Assembly: GCA_030528565.1 (NCBI GenBank)
Contig: JAUMYP010000007.1
Location: 48,456 to 82,957, forward strand
DNA length: 34,502 bases
Direction: 5' to 3'
Source of the DNA: Pseudomonadota bacterium
GTDB taxonomy: Bacteria; Pseudomonadota; Gammaproteobacteria; Xanthomonadales; Xanthomonadaceae
In this document: positions 15,570-25,421 of the stretch, one piece after another
How the letters are laid out: each line of letters opens with the position of its first letter
How positions within the stretch are numbered: the stretch's first letter is position 1
Translations under genes and position numbers: made by a program
Notes under the pieces: generated by a model
Database searches by the model: none
What the model saw: the letters and a program-made list of their open reading frames with translations, nothing else
Told to the model about the DNA's origin: nothing

Positions 15570-16251
15570 TTTGCCAGCAGTCGCCGGACTATGGCCGCGC
15601 ACGGCCGCCTGGTGCGTGGATGCCCTGCTGCTTGGCATGCCTACCGCACTGCTTTCTGCTGCCCTGCCCGTGGTGCGTGATGCCAGGTTGCTGCAGCATT
15701 GGCGCGCCCTGGGCGAGGCGATGGGTTGGCAAATGCAGCGGAGCATCCGCCAGGGAGATGATTTTCTGGGCTATATGCGCGATGTGTGGGCAGCAGATGG
15801 GCTTGTCCGGGCGCACGTTGAAAACTTCCACCACGCCCTGCTGCAAGGGCTGGGCATCCCGCTGCTGATATTCATCCTGTTGGGGCTGCTGTACTGGCCA
15901 CTGTTGGAGTCTGGCCGCAAACACGCCACCTTGGGCAAGCGCTGGGTGGGTCTGCAAGTGCGCGCCGGGCATGCACCGCTTGGCCTTGGCCGTGCATTCA
16001 AACGTCATCTGGCGGGCGGCTTGTCCTGGCTCACGCTCAATATAGGCCACTTGCTGATAACCACAGGCGAGCACCGCGCCCTGCATGACCGCATTGCCGA
16101 TACCTATGTGGTGTGGCGCCCGAATGCCACGCAACGCACCCCGTGGTGGGGCCGGCTGCTGATAGCGCTGGTGATGGCATTGCCATGGCTGCTTGCCGTA
16201 CTGGCGGGTGCGCAACTGAGCGCCGCGATGGCGGCCTCTTTGGCAGCCTGA
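15547..16251 (+). CDS. RDD-family membrane protein
   Basis: The 234-aa product has about three or four hydrophobic helices. The RDD domain hallmarks are RTAAWCVDALLL near the N-terminus (the Arg and Asp of the name), GKRWVGLQV in the middle and LHDRIADTYVV near the end. RDD proteins are poorly understood; some have been linked to ion exchange or transport. The start overlaps the end of tatC by 23 bases (ATG at 15547; an in-frame GTG at 15538 is possible), so it belongs to the tat transcript. It ends base-to-base with the convergent gene at 16252. Confidence 0.88.
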   Translation: MRPPTPPDLPAVAGLWPRTAAWCVDALLLGMPTALLSAALPVVRDARLLQHWRALGEAMGWQMQRSIRQGDDFLGYMRDVWAADGLVRAHVENFHHALLQGLGIPLLIFILLGLLYWPLLESGRKHATLGKRWVGLQVRAGHAPLGLGRAFKRHLAGGLSWLTLNIGHLLITTGEHRALHDRIADTYVVWRPNATQRTPWWGRLLIALVMALPWLLAVLAGAQLSAAMAASLAA

Positions 16252-17166
16252 TTAAAGCTCGATACGGCCTTGCGTTGCAGGGGCGGGGGCTTCGGGCGCA
16301 GCGGCAAAGGTGTCGCGCCAGATGAGGTAGCCGCCACCGCAGACGATGACCAACAGCACGGCGGCAAAGCACATGCCGAGCACAAAGGTGACCAGCAGCG
16401 CCAGTGGCATGAACAGTGCACCGAGCATCAGCAGCACGGCGCTGAGCACAACCGACAACAGTGTGGCGCTGAGCATCGTCACCACGAAAAACAGGGTGAT
16501 GGCGAGGAAGTTGACCACAAAATTGCGCAATGCAGCGCCTGCTGCGGCCTTGATGGCGGCCAGCACACTGCTGCCGGAAAGCGTTATCAGTGCGATGCCC
16601 AGCAGCATGGTGATGGCGGTGAAGTAGTTGAGGCAGACCTGCCAGACAAACATCAATACCGGGTGCGCCGGCGCAGGCAGCTGGGTAGGGGCTTGTTGCG
16701 GCTGCTGCATGATGCTGTTCAGCGCCTCGTTGTAGGCGGCCATGTATGCCTCGCCAGCCAGTTGCCGGGTGATGAGCATGCCGCCTGCCATCAGCAGGAT
16801 TTGCAGGCCGCCAAGCGCGGCCAACCGGCCTGCGCGTCCCAGTGCAAATGGCCGGTACAGGTCGCGTGCGGCAACTGGGCGTCCGGCTTCGGCCTCGGCA
16901 ATCACATGCATCAGCCCGCCTGCCAGTATCGGCATCAGCATGAATATCGCCACCACCATCAGCAGGGTGATGAGCAGGGTCAGGGTGTTGACTTCGCCAC
17001 CGCCCAACAGGGCAACCAGCACGCCGCCTGCCATCACCATCGCGTACAGGCTGCCGACCAGCAGCAGGGCGGCGCCAAAAATCGCACGCGGGTTGCGCAT
17101 GCCAAGATTGATGGCCTGGACGAGCCAGTGCCAGGCTTGAAGCGGCGGAAGCGGACGGATAGGCAT
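16252..17166 (-). CDS. Multi-pass membrane protein, resembling the BPSS1780 family
   Basis: The 304-aa product is very hydrophobic, with about six membrane helices and a short Pro/Gln-rich loop at about 160-175. The N-terminal pattern (W-LVQA---GMRNPRAIFGAALLL) resembles the BPSS1780 family of conserved inner-membrane proteins of unknown function. The start at 17166 is chosen because the longer frame adds a polar, unlikely extension. It converges with the RDD gene without any gap and is divergent from glyQ with about 113 bases between. Identification is by general pattern, not by a diagnostic motif. Confidence 0.7.
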   Translation of the reverse strand: MPIRPLPPLQAWHWLVQAINLGMRNPRAIFGAALLLVGSLYAMVMAGGVLVALLGGGEVNTLTLLITLLMVVAIFMLMPILAGGLMHVIAEAEAGRPVAARDLYRPFALGRAGRLAALGGLQILLMAGGMLITRQLAGEAYMAAYNEALNSIMQQPQQAPTQLPAPAHPVLMFVWQVCLNYFTAITMLLGIALITLSGSSVLAAIKAAAGAALRNFVVNFLAITLFFVVTMLSATLLSVVLSAVLLMLGALFMPLALLVTFVLGMCFAAVLLVIVCGGGYLIWRDTFAAAPEAPAPATQGRIEL

Positions 17167-17244
17167 GATGACTGTGGTGGCAGGTGGTGTGCTGTGGTAA
17201 TGGTTGCGAATTGTCGCAGAATGTCGCTGCAAACGGCTGGCCGC

Positions 17245-17250
17245 TATAAT
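17245..17250 (+). promoter_or_regulatory. Consensus -10 box upstream of glyQ
   Basis: A perfect TATAAT lies 30 bases before the glyQ ATG. The -35 region is weak (TGTCGC-like around 17222), so the call rests on the -10 and its position. Confidence 0.5.
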
Positions 17251-17279
17251 TTGCGGCTGTTTTTTGCGATTTCAGATTG

Positions 17280-18197
17280 ATGTCCGCCGACCGCGTTTCC
17301 ATCACCTTTCAGGAACTCATCCAGCGCCTCAATGCCTATTGGGCGGCGCAGGGCTGCGTTCTGATTCAGCCACTCGACCTGGAAGTCGGTGCCGGCACCT
17401 TCCACCCGGCCACCTTCCTGCGCGCGCTGGGCCCTGAGCCTTGGAATGCTGCCTATGTGCAGCCTTCGCGCCGTCCTACCGATGGCCGCTATGGCGAAAA
17501 CCCAAACCGCCTGCAACGCTATTACCAGTTTCAGGTGGTGATGAAGCCCTCGCCTGACAATATCGTCGAGCTGTATTTCGATTCGCTCAAGGCGTTGGGT
17601 GTTGACCCCGGGGTGCATGACCTGCGGCTGGTGGAGGACAACTGGGAATCGCCGACGCTGGGCGCCTGGGGGCTGGGCTGGGAAGTCTGGCTGAACGGCA
17701 TGGAAGTCACCCAGTTCACCTATTTCCAGCAGGCGGGCGGTCTGGAATGCAAGCCGGTGCTGGGCGAAATCACCTACGGCCTTGAACGGCTGTGTATGTA
17801 TCTGCAAAACGTCGATAACGTGTTCGACCTGGTGTGGACTTATGGCCCAGACGGCGCGCCAGTGCATTACCGCGATGTCTATCACCAGAACGAGGTGGAG
17901 CAGAGCACCTACAACTTTGAATATGCCGATGTGGCCGAGCTGTTCCACCGTTTCGATGCCTGCGAGCGCGAGGCGCTGGCACTGGTGGAGGCAGGTCTGC
18001 CGCTGCCAGCCTACGAGCAGGTGATGAAGGCCAGCCACAGCTTCAACCTGCTGGATGCGCGCCGCGCGATTTCGGTGACCGAGCGCCAGCGTTACATCCT
18101 GCGGGTGCGCAATCTGGCGCGCGCGGTGGCTGAAGGTTATTACGCACAACGCGAGAAACTGGGCTTTCCCGGTTTGCACAAGGAGGCCGCCCGATGA
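17280..18197 (+). CDS. glyQ: Glycyl-tRNA synthetase alpha subunit
   Basis: GlyQ carries the class II catalytic core of the bacterial alpha2beta2 glycyl-tRNA synthetase. The 305-aa product matches family length. It shows [18 protein letters not shown] at the start, motif 2-like [36 protein letters not shown], and motif 3-like [14 protein letters not shown]. Start ATG at 17280; no Shine-Dalgarno is obvious. It overlaps glyS by four bases (ATGA), so translation of the two subunits is coupled. Confidence 0.98.
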   Translation: MSADRVSITFQELIQRLNAYWAAQGCVLIQPLDLEVGAGTFHPATFLRALGPEPWNAAYVQPSRRPTDGRYGENPNRLQRYYQFQVVMKPSPDNIVELYFDSLKALGVDPGVHDLRLVEDNWESPTLGAWGLGWEVWLNGMEVTQFTYFQQAGGLECKPVLGEITYGLERLCMYLQNVDNVFDLVWTYGPDGAPVHYRDVYHQNEVEQSTYNFEYADVAELFHRFDACEREALALVEAGLPLPAYEQVMKASHSFNLLDARRAISVTERQRYILRVRNLARAVAEGYYAQREKLGFPGLHKEAAR

Positions 18198-20260
18198 GCA
18201 CCCCCATGCAGCCCCTGTTGATTGAACTGGGCACTGAAGAATTGCCGGTCAAGGCCTTGCCGGGGCTTGCCAAAGCATTTTTTGACGGCGTGCTGGCCGG
18301 GCTGGAAAAGCGCGGCATCGCCGTGGACAAGGCTGGCGCCAAACCGCTGTACACGCCGCGCCGCCTGGCGGTGCTGCTGCCGGGTGTGGCCGACATGCAG
18401 CCGGAGCAGCGCAGCGAAGTGCTGGGGCCGTATCTGTCGATTGCACTGGATGCTGCCGGGCAGCCCACCAAGGCGCTGCAAGGCTTTGCCGCCAAGGCCG
18501 GGATTGACTGGCAGCAGCTTGAAAAAACTGCCGATGCCAAGGGCGAGCGTTTTGTCCACCGCAGCGTCAAACCCGGTGCGGCTACCCGTGACTTGCTGGC
18601 GGCCATCGTCAATGACGCGATTGCCGCCATGCCCATCCCCAAGCCGATGCGCTGGGGCGCGCACCCATACGCCTTTGCCCGCCCGCTGCACTGGCTGGTG
18701 ATGCTGCTGGGCGAGGACATTGCCCCCGGCGAAGTGATGGGCATTGCTGCAGGTCGCCACAGCCGCGGTCACCGCTTTATGCACGCGGCTGAAGTGGAAA
18801 TCGCCTCGCCCGGCGTCTATGTGGAAACCCTGCGTCAAGCCAAAGTGCTGGTGGACGCCGACGAGCGCCGCACGCGCATCGTGGACGGGGCGCAGGCGGC
18901 CGCAGCCAAGGCCGGCGGCAGGGTGCGTATCGACGCCGACATCCTGGAAGAAGTCAATGGCCTCACCGAATGGCCGCAGGCAGTGGCCTGCACCTTTGGC
19001 CGCGAGTTCCTGGCCGTGCCGCAGGAGGCGCTGATTTCCACCATGGAGGCCAACCAGAAGTTCTTTCCGGTGCTGGATGCGCAAGGCCGCCTCACCGAGC
19101 ACTTCATTGGCACCAGCAATATCGAATCGAAGGACGAGGCCGAAGTGCGCAAGGGCTATGAGCGCGTGATTCGCCCGCGCTTTGCCGATGCCAAGTTCTT
19201 CTTTGACGAAGACCTGAAGCAGGGGCTGGCCTCGATGAACGCGGGGCTTGCCAGCGTCAAATATCAGGACAAGCTCGGCAGCATCGCCGACAAGGTGCAG
19301 CGCGTTGAGCAGCTTGCTGCAAGTATCGCCGCGCAACTGGGCGTGGATGCGGCGGCGGCGCAGCGCGCGGCCATGCTGTCCAAGGCCGACCTGCAATCGC
19401 GCATGGTCGGTGAGTTTCCGGAATTGCAGGGCATCGCCGGTCGCCATTACGCCGCCGCGATGGGTGAAAGCGCGGAAGTTGCCCAGGCCATTGATGAAGG
19501 CTGGATGCCGCGCAATGCCAGCGACAGTATCGCGCCATCAAAACTCGGCCAGGTGCTGGCGGTGGCCGAGCGCCTGGATACCCTGGCAGGCGGCTTTGCC
19601 GCAGGGCTGAAGCCCACCGGCAACAAGGACCCGTTCGCGCTGCGCCGCAATGCGCTGGGGCTGGCGCGTACCCTGATTGAAGGCGGCTTGAATCTGGATT
19701 TGCCCGCATTGCTGGCACAGGCAGGCACTGCGCTGCCGACTGCGGCGAGCAGCAGTGACGAGCTGTACGACTTTATCCTTGAGCGCCTGCGCAGTTATTA
19801 CGAAGAACGCGGCTTTGGCGCGCAGCCGTTTGATGCCGTGGCTGCATTGCGCCCGGCCTCGCTGACCGATTTCGATGCCCGCCTGAAGGCGATTGCCGAG
19901 TTTGCCCGCTTGCCGGAAGCCGCGGCGCTGGCCGCAGCCAACAAGCGCGCGCGCAATATCCTGAAAAAAGCCGAGGGCGGTATCGCGGCCAATGTCGATG
20001 CGGCATTACTGCAAGAGCCTGCCGAACAGGCACTGGCTACGGCGCTGGATGAAGTCATCGCCGCCACCGACCCGCTGCTGCAAGCGCGCGACTATGTGGC
20101 CGCGCTGGCAAAAATGGCCGCATTGCGCCCGGTGGTGGATGGCTTCTTTGAAAACGTCATGGTCAATGCCGACGACCCGGCAGTGCGCGGCAACCGTCTG
20201 GCGCTGTTGAGGAAACTTGCCGACCGCCTGGGCAGCGTCGCTGCCATTGAGCATTTGTGA
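18194..20260 (+). CDS. glyS: Glycyl-tRNA synthetase beta subunit
   Basis: The 688-aa beta subunit binds tRNA-Gly and is required for charging. It begins with [18 protein letters not shown], the family signature. Also present are [38 protein letters not shown], and the HD-like segment around [23 protein letters not shown]. The C-terminal anticodon-binding helical domain (about 570-688) ends with [17 protein letters not shown]. Length is normal. It follows glyQ with a four-base overlap, and a large hairpin sits 30 bases after the stop. Confidence 0.98.
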   Translation: MSTPMQPLLIELGTEELPVKALPGLAKAFFDGVLAGLEKRGIAVDKAGAKPLYTPRRLAVLLPGVADMQPEQRSEVLGPYLSIALDAAGQPTKALQGFAAKAGIDWQQLEKTADAKGERFVHRSVKPGAATRDLLAAIVNDAIAAMPIPKPMRWGAHPYAFARPLHWLVMLLGEDIAPGEVMGIAAGRHSRGHRFMHAAEVEIASPGVYVETLRQAKVLVDADERRTRIVDGAQAAAAKAGGRVRIDADILEEVNGLTEWPQAVACTFGREFLAVPQEALISTMEANQKFFPVLDAQGRLTEHFIGTSNIESKDEAEVRKGYERVIRPRFADAKFFFDEDLKQGLASMNAGLASVKYQDKLGSIADKVQRVEQLAASIAAQLGVDAAAAQRAAMLSKADLQSRMVGEFPELQGIAGRHYAAAMGESAEVAQAIDEGWMPRNASDSIAPSKLGQVLAVAERLDTLAGGFAAGLKPTGNKDPFALRRNALGLARTLIEGGLNLDLPALLAQAGTALPTAASSSDELYDFILERLRSYYEERGFGAQPFDAVAALRPASLTDFDARLKAIAEFARLPEAAALAAANKRARNILKKAEGGIAANVDAALLQEPAEQALATALDEVIAATDPLLQARDYVAALAKMAALRPVVDGFFENVMVNADDPAVRGNRLALLRKLADRLGSVAAIEHL

Positions 20261-20290
20261 GCCTTTGAGCAGGCTCTAACTGTGCTGATA

Positions 20291-20320
20291 CGCCGTCTTG
20301 AGCTCCGACTCAAGACGGCG
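20291..20320. terminator. Perfect 12-bp hairpin between glyS and hslV
   Basis: CGCCGTCTTGAG (20291-20302) pairs with CTCAAGACGGCG (20309-20320) around the loop CTCCGA. No T-tract follows on either strand, so a classic intrinsic terminator is not certain. It could be a terminator variant, an mRNA 3' stabiliser or a protein-binding palindrome ahead of the hslV promoter. Confidence 0.6.
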
Positions 20321-20344
20321 CCCACAGAAAGCCGTCAAGACTGC

Positions 20345-20372
20345 CTTGATTTTGCGCGCCGCTGCCCCATCT
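20345..20372 (+). promoter_or_regulatory. Sigma-32 (heat-shock) promoter of hslVU
   Basis: The -35 element CTTGATT (20345-20351) and the -10 element CCCCATCT (20365-20372) are separated by 13 bases. The RpoH consensus is CTTGAA with CCCCAT-T. The match at the -10 is complete, the spacing is correct, and the gene downstream is a known heat-shock protease. Transcription would start near 20379, giving a very short leader with AAGGAG at 20384-20389. Confidence 0.85.
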
Positions 20373-20394
20373 CCTGGGTTCACAAGGAGTCATC

Positions 20395-20946
20395 ATGAAC
20401 CCAGCAGACAATCCCAATGTGTTTCATGCCACCACCATCGTTTCGGTGCGCCGGGGCGACCAGGTGGTCATCGCCGGTGACGGCCAGGTCACGCTCGGCC
20501 ATACCGTGATGAAGGCCAATGCCCGCAAGATACGGCGGCTGGGCGAGGGCGGCCGGGTGCTGGCCGGCTTTGCCGGAGCCGCGGCCGATGCCTTCACCCT
20601 GTTCGAATTGTTCGAGGCCAAGCTGCAAAAGCACGGCCAGCTGACCCGCGCGGCGGTGGAGATGGCCAAGGACTGGCGCACCGAGCGCCGCTTCGGCAAG
20701 CTCGAGGCGCTGCTGGCGGTGGCCGACCGTGATACCTCGCTCATCATCAGTGGCACGGGTGATGTCATCGAGCCGGAAGATGGCCTGATTGCGATTGGCT
20801 CCGGCGGCATGTTTGCCCTGTCCGCCGCGCGCGGGTTGCTCAAGCACACACAGCTTTCAGCGCGCGAAATCGCTACCGAAGCCCTGGGCATTGCCGGGGA
20901 GGTCTGTATCTACACCAACCACAACATCGTGGTTGAAGAACTTTGA
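20395..20946 (+). CDS. hslV: ATP-dependent protease subunit HslV
   Basis: HslV is the threonine peptidase of the HslVU (ClpQY) protease. The 183-aa precursor has a 12-residue pro-sequence ending NVFHA, then the mature N-terminus [11 protein letters not shown] with catalytic Thr13. Other family blocks are [45 protein letters not shown] (as separate motifs), KDWRTERR and [16 protein letters not shown]. Many HslV proteins start directly at MTTI; the longer pro-sequence is typical of the Xanthomonas group. AAGGAG is five bases before the ATG. hslU follows four bases downstream. Confidence 0.98.
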   Translation: MNPADNPNVFHATTIVSVRRGDQVVIAGDGQVTLGHTVMKANARKIRRLGEGGRVLAGFAGAAADAFTLFELFEAKLQKHGQLTRAAVEMAKDWRTERRFGKLEALLAVADRDTSLIISGTGDVIEPEDGLIAIGSGGMFALSAARGLLKHTQLSAREIATEALGIAGEVCIYTNHNIVVEEL

Positions 20947-20950
20947 AGCA

Positions 20951-22333
20951 ATGACCATGCACAAGATTGACAACAGCTCCGCGTCGATGACCCCGCGCGA
21001 AATCGTCGCCGAACTCGACCGCCACATCATCGGCCAGCAGGATGCCAAGCGGGCAGTCGCCATCGCCCTGCGCAACCGCTGGCGCAGGATGCAGCTCGAT
21101 GCAGACATGCGCCGCGAGGTGATGCCGAAAAACATCCTGATGATTGGCCCCACTGGCGTTGGCAAGACCGAAATCGCCCGGCGTTTGGCCACGCTTGCCA
21201 ATGCGCCGTTCGTGAAGGTGGAAGCCACGCGCTTTACCGAGGTGGGCTATGTCGGCAAGGATGTGGAGCAAATCATCCGTGACCTGGCCGATACCGCAGT
21301 CAAACTGTACCGTGAGCAGGCCAAGCAGCGGGTGCGTACCCAGGCCGAGGAAAACGCCGAGGACCGCATCCTCGATGCGCTGCTGCCGCGCCGTCAGGCC
21401 AGCAGTACGCCGTTTGCCATCGACATCGGCGAAGCGGTGAAGAACGAGCCTTCGGCGGAGGAAAACGAAACCCGCCGCAAGTTCCGCCAGCGCCTGCGTG
21501 CTGGTGAGCTGGACGAGCGCGAAATTGAAATCGACCTGGCCGTGAATGTCGGCGTGGACATCATGGCGCCGCCCGGCATGGAGGAAATGGGGCAGCAGCT
21601 GCGGCAGATGTTCTCCAGCCTGGCTGGCAGCAAGACCCACAGCAAGAAGCTCAGCATCAAGGCTGCACGCGCGCTGCTGGTTGAAGAAGAAGCCGCCAAG
21701 CTGGTCAACGAGGACGAAGTGCGCGAAGCAGCAATCGAGGCCTGCGAGCAGCACGGCATCGTGTTCATCGACGAAATCGACAAGGTCGCCAAGCGCAGCG
21801 AAGGCATGGGCGCCGATGTCAGCCGCGAAGGCGTGCAGCGCGACCTGCTGCCGCTGGTGGAAGGCTCCACCGTCAGCACCAAATACGGCCCGGTCAAGAC
21901 CGACCATATCCTGTTCATTGCTTCCGGCGCCTTCCATCTGGCCAAACCCTCGGACCTGATTCCTGAAATGCAGGGGCGCTTCCCGATCCGGGTGGAGCTG
22001 AACGCACTCACCAAGGGCGACTTCGTGCGCATCCTGACCGAACCCAAGGCGGCGCTGACCCGGCAGTATGTGGAACTGATGGGCACCGAGGGGGTGAAAC
22101 TCAGTTTTGCCGACGAGGCCATCGAGCGCCTCGCGGAAATCTCCGCCACTGTCAACGAGCGTCAGGAAAACATCGGCGCCCGCCGCCTGCACACCGTGCT
22201 GGAACGCCTGCTGGAAAGCCTGAGCTTTGATGCACCGGACAAGGGCGGGGCCATCACCATCGACCGCGCCTATGTGGACGAGCGCCTTGGCGGACTGATT
22301 CAGGACCCGGATTTGTCGCGCTATATCCTTTGA
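20951..22333 (+). CDS. hslU: ATP-dependent protease ATPase subunit HslU
   Basis: HslU is the AAA+ unfoldase that feeds HslV. The 460-aa product has [19 protein letters not shown] at the start, Walker A GPTGVGKT, the pore motif GYVGKD, an inserted I-domain (about residues 110-235), Walker B VFIDEIDK, and sensor II in [13 protein letters not shown]. It ends LSRYIL; the exposed C-terminal tail inserts into HslV to activate it. The start at 20951 lies just after the hslV stop; an ATG at 20957 is also in frame. The frame continues upstream only as a shadow of hslV. Confidence 0.98.
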   Translation: MTMHKIDNSSASMTPREIVAELDRHIIGQQDAKRAVAIALRNRWRRMQLDADMRREVMPKNILMIGPTGVGKTEIARRLATLANAPFVKVEATRFTEVGYVGKDVEQIIRDLADTAVKLYREQAKQRVRTQAEENAEDRILDALLPRRQASSTPFAIDIGEAVKNEPSAEENETRRKFRQRLRAGELDEREIEIDLAVNVGVDIMAPPGMEEMGQQLRQMFSSLAGSKTHSKKLSIKAARALLVEEEAAKLVNEDEVREAAIEACEQHGIVFIDEIDKVAKRSEGMGADVSREGVQRDLLPLVEGSTVSTKYGPVKTDHILFIASGAFHLAKPSDLIPEMQGRFPIRVELNALTKGDFVRILTEPKAALTRQYVELMGTEGVKLSFADEAIERLAEISATVNERQENIGARRLHTVLERLLESLSFDAPDKGGAITIDRAYVDERLGGLIQDPDLSRYIL

Positions 22334-22356
22334 CCAGTTTGCCGGGAAGCAAACGC

Positions 22357-22390
22357 AACGCCTGCGCCGCAACGCAGGCGTTTTGCTTTT
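22357..22390 (+). terminator. Rho-independent terminator of hslVU
   Basis: AACGCCTGCG (22357-22366) pairs with CGCAGGCGTT (22373-22382), followed by TTGCTTTTT. It is about 25 bases after the hslU stop. Confidence 0.9.
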
Positions 22391-22417
22391 TGTCCCTCAG
22401 AGAATTTGAACAGGCTC

Positions 22418-22505
22418 TCAGAACTGCTTGGTGATGCTGAAATACACATTGCGGCCAAGGCCGGTGCGTGAGCTGGTTTCAACCCCGCCTGCCGAGTGCG
22501 CTAAT
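22418..22505 (-). pseudogene. C-terminal fragment of a TonB-dependent receptor or porin
   Basis: Read on the minus strand, 22418-22503 encodes SAGGVETSSRTGLGRNVYFS, then ITKQF and a TGA stop (22418-22420). A GRNVYFSITKQF-type end with terminal phenylalanine is the standard final beta-strand of TonB-dependent outer-membrane receptors and is recognised by the BAM complex. The frame hits a stop immediately upstream, and no other part of a receptor is found, so only about 28 codons of a lost gene remain. It sits between hslU and aceE and marks an old deletion or rearrangement. Confidence 0.7.
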
Positions 22506-22549
22506 CAGGGTCAATTGAAGCGGATTTTCCCATCTGCGGGCAGATTTCC

Positions 22550-22578
22550 GTGACCTCATTCAGCATCCGGGCTAGACT
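22550..22578 (+). promoter_or_regulatory. Candidate promoter of aceE
   Basis: GTGACC (22550-22555) and TAGACT (22573-22578) are 17 bases apart and fit a sigma-70 -35/-10 pair with two mismatches each. The predicted leader before the ATG at 22613 is about 28 bases. Confidence 0.4.
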
Positions 22579-22612
22579 GCCCGCTTCCAATGAAATCAAT
22601 AGCGGATTGCTC

Positions 22613-25303
22613 ATGCACTGGCTGAACGAATTGCTGCAAAACGACCCCGACCCGATTGAAACCCGCGAGTGGATTGAGTCCATTCAGGCAGTGCTGAATG
22701 TGCATGGCCCCGAGCGTGCACATCATCTGTTGCAGAGCATGGTGGAGGTCAGCCGCCGCGCCGGTGCACAGCTGCCGTTCTCGCCGACCACCGAATACAT
22801 CAATACCATTCCGGCGCATTTGCAGCCGCAGATGCCGGGCGATGCCGACATGGAATGGCGCATCCGTTCGATGATTCGCTGGAATGCGATGGCGATGGTG
22901 GTGCGCGCCAACCGCAAGCCCGGCGACCTGGGTGGGCATATCGCCAGCTTTGCCAGTTCCGCCACCCTGTATGACGTGGGCTTCAACCATTTCTGGCGGG
23001 CACCCTCGGCCGAGCATCCGGGCGATTTGATTGGCGTGCAGGGGCATAGCTCGCCGGGCATCTATGCGCGCGCCTTCCTTGAAGGCCGGCTCAGCGAAGA
23101 CCAGCTTGACCACTTCCGCATGGAAGTCGATGGCAAGGGCATTTCCAGCTATCCGCACCCCTGGCTGATGCCGGATTTCTGGCAGTTGCCAACGGTGTCG
23201 ATGGGCCTTGGGCCGATTGCCGCGATTTATCAGGCGCGCGCCTGGAAGTATCTGGAAGCGCGCGGGCTGATGCCCAAATCCGACCGCAAGGTGTGGTGCT
23301 TCCTGGGCGATGGCGAAACCGACGAGCCGGAAAGCCTGGGCGCGATTTCCGTCGCCGGGCGCGAGGGGCTGGACAATCTGGTGTTCGTCATCAACTGCAA
23401 TCTGCAACGCCTGGACGGCCCGGTGCGCGGCAATGGCAAGATTATCCAGGAGCTGGAAGGCCAGTTCCGTGGTGCGGGATGGAATGTCATCAAGCTGGTC
23501 TGGGGCAGTCTCTGGGACCCGCTGCTGGCGCGCGACAAGGATGGCGTGCTGCGCCGCCTGATGATGGAAACGGTCGATGGCGAATACCAGAACTGCAAGG
23601 CTTTCGGTGGCGCCTACACGCGCGAGCATTTCTTCGGCAAATACCCGGAAACCGCGGCGCTGGTGTCCAGCCTCTCCGATGCCGACATCTGGCGTCTCAA
23701 CCGTGGCGGTCACGACCCGCACAAGGTATATGCCGCCTATGACGCGGCGATGAAGCAAAAAGGCATGCCGACCGTCATCCTGGCCAAGACCGTCAAGGGC
23801 TATGGCATGGGCGATGCCGGTGAGGCGCTCAATCCCACCCACCAGACCAAGAAGCTCGATGGTGACGAAGTGCGCGCCTTCCGCGACCGCTTCAATATCA
23901 ATATCAGCGACGAGCAACTGGAAAGCGGCCAGATTCCGTTCCTGCATCCGGGCAAGGATTCGCCGGAAGTCGAATACATGCTGGCGCGCCGCAAGGCGCT
24001 GGGCGGCTTTCTGCCGCAGCGCCGGCAAAAATCCGACGAATCGCTGCCGGTACCCAAGCTCGAGGCTTTCGAGCGCCTGACCAAGAGCACCGGCGAGCGC
24101 GAAATCAGCACCACCATGGCGTTTGTGCAGGCGCTGTCCATCATCCTGCGCGACAAGCAGGTCGGCCCGCGCTGCGTACCGATTGTGGCTGATGAGGCGC
24201 GCACCTTCGGCATGGAAGGGCTGTTCCGCCAGCTCGGTATCTATGCCCCGCAAGGCCAGAAATACAAGCCGGTGGACGCCGACCAGCTGATGTTCTACCG
24301 CGAGGATGCTGCAGGTCAGGTGCTGGAAGAAGGCATCAGCGAGGCCGGTGCCTTTGCCAGCTGGATGGCGCAGGCCACCAGCTATAGCACCAACAACCTG
24401 CAAATGCTGCCGTTCTACATCTATTACTCGATGTTCGGCTTCCAGCGTATTGGCGACTCGGCCTGGCAGGCCGCCGACATGCGCGCGCGCGGCTTCCTCC
24501 TGGGCGGCACCGCAGGCCGCACCACGCTCAATGGCGAGGGGCTGCAACATGAAGACGGCCAGAGCCATATCCAGACCAGCTTCATCCCCAACTGCCGCAG
24601 CTACGACCCGAGCTTCCATTACGAAGTGGTCACCCTGCTGCAACACGGCATGCAGCGCATGCTGACCGAGCAGCAGGACGAGTACTGGTATCTGACCCTG
24701 ATGAACGAAAACTACCCGCACCCGGACATGCCCAAGGGCAGCGCCGAGGGCATCATCAAGGGCATGTATCTGCTGCGGGACGCAGGCAAAGCCAAGAAAG
24801 ACGAGCTGCGCGTGCAACTGATGGGCAGCGGCACCATCCTGCGCGAGGCGATTGCCGCCGCCGATTTGCTGGAAGCCGAATTCGGCATCAAGGCCGATAT
24901 CTGGAGCTGCCCGAGCTTCAACGAGCTGGCGCGCGATGGTGAGGCGGCGATTCGCTTCAACCGCCTCAACCCCGAAGCCAAGCACAAGCAGCTGCCGTAT
25001 GTCACCCAGTTGCTGCAAGGCCGCCAGGGGCCGGCGATTGCCGCCACCGACTATATCCGCACCTTCGCCAACCAAATCCGCGAATTCGTGCCGATGCGCT
25101 ATGTGGTGCTGGGTACCGACGGCTTTGGTCGCTCCGATACCCGCGCCAACCTGCGCCGCCACTTCGAGGTTGACCGCTTCCACATCGCCCAGGCGGCCGT
25201 GTACGCCCTGGCCGAAGAAGGCAAACTCAAGCCCGCAGACGTGACGCGCGCTAACAAGGTATGGAATATCGACGGCGACAAGCCCTATCCGCTGTATCAG
25301 TAA
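22613..25303 (+). CDS. aceE: Pyruvate dehydrogenase E1 component, homodimeric type
   Basis: AceE decarboxylates pyruvate with thiamine diphosphate and passes the acetyl group to the lipoyl domain of E2 in the pyruvate dehydrogenase complex. The 896-aa product matches the alpha2-type E1 of gammaproteobacteria (about 890). It shows RWNAMAMVVRANRKPGDLGG and HSSPGIYARAFLEGRL. The thiamine-diphosphate motif starts at GDGETDEPES and ends in the NCN of VFVINCNLQ. YYSMFGFQRIGD and the C-terminal TDGFGRSDTRANLRRHFEVD are also present. The ATG at 22613 (MHWLNELLQNDPDPIE) matches known starts. No aceF or lpd follows, so the E2 and E3 genes lie elsewhere. Confidence 0.98.
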   Translation: MHWLNELLQNDPDPIETREWIESIQAVLNVHGPERAHHLLQSMVEVSRRAGAQLPFSPTTEYINTIPAHLQPQMPGDADMEWRIRSMIRWNAMAMVVRANRKPGDLGGHIASFASSATLYDVGFNHFWRAPSAEHPGDLIGVQGHSSPGIYARAFLEGRLSEDQLDHFRMEVDGKGISSYPHPWLMPDFWQLPTVSMGLGPIAAIYQARAWKYLEARGLMPKSDRKVWCFLGDGETDEPESLGAISVAGREGLDNLVFVINCNLQRLDGPVRGNGKIIQELEGQFRGAGWNVIKLVWGSLWDPLLARDKDGVLRRLMMETVDGEYQNCKAFGGAYTREHFFGKYPETAALVSSLSDADIWRLNRGGHDPHKVYAAYDAAMKQKGMPTVILAKTVKGYGMGDAGEALNPTHQTKKLDGDEVRAFRDRFNINISDEQLESGQIPFLHPGKDSPEVEYMLARRKALGGFLPQRRQKSDESLPVPKLEAFERLTKSTGEREISTTMAFVQALSIILRDKQVGPRCVPIVADEARTFGMEGLFRQLGIYAPQGQKYKPVDADQLMFYREDAAGQVLEEGISEAGAFASWMAQATSYSTNNLQMLPFYIYYSMFGFQRIGDSAWQAADMRARGFLLGGTAGRTTLNGEGLQHEDGQSHIQTSFIPNCRSYDPSFHYEVVTLLQHGMQRMLTEQQDEYWYLTLMNENYPHPDMPKGSAEGIIKGMYLLRDAGKAKKDELRVQLMGSGTILREAIAAADLLEAEFGIKADIWSCPSFNELARDGEAAIRFNRLNPEAKHKQLPYVTQLLQGRQGPAIAATDYIRTFANQIREFVPMRYVVLGTDGFGRSDTRANLRRHFEVDRFHIAQAAVYALAEEGKLKPADVTRANKVWNIDGDKPYPLYQ

Positions 25304-25348
25304 AGCCTGGAAGGCTGCCTCGGATTTCATGTGCAGAGTGGATGAAGT

Positions 25349-25371
25349 GGGGTTTGCAAAATGCAAACCCC
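25349..25371. terminator. Hairpin after aceE, terminator-like
   Basis: GGGGTTTGCA pairs perfectly with TGCAAACCCC around AAA, about 45 bases past the aceE stop. No T-tract follows, so termination is likely but not proven from sequence. Confidence 0.5.
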
Positions 25372-25421
25372 CGGCATCTGTTATCTGACACAGCGGGCAA
25401 TGGCTTTAACCCGGGAACTGC

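Noticed and set aside
18140-19447. 435-aa minus-strand frame opposite glyS
   Set aside because: Shadow of glyS; no start site and no domain.
20873-22372. 499-aa minus-strand frame opposite hslU
   Set aside because: Shadow of hslU with no family resemblance.
22556-25366. 936-aa open frame on the minus strand opposite aceE
   Set aside because: GC-rich antisense frame; aceE is certain on the other strand and the antisense product has no recognisable domain.
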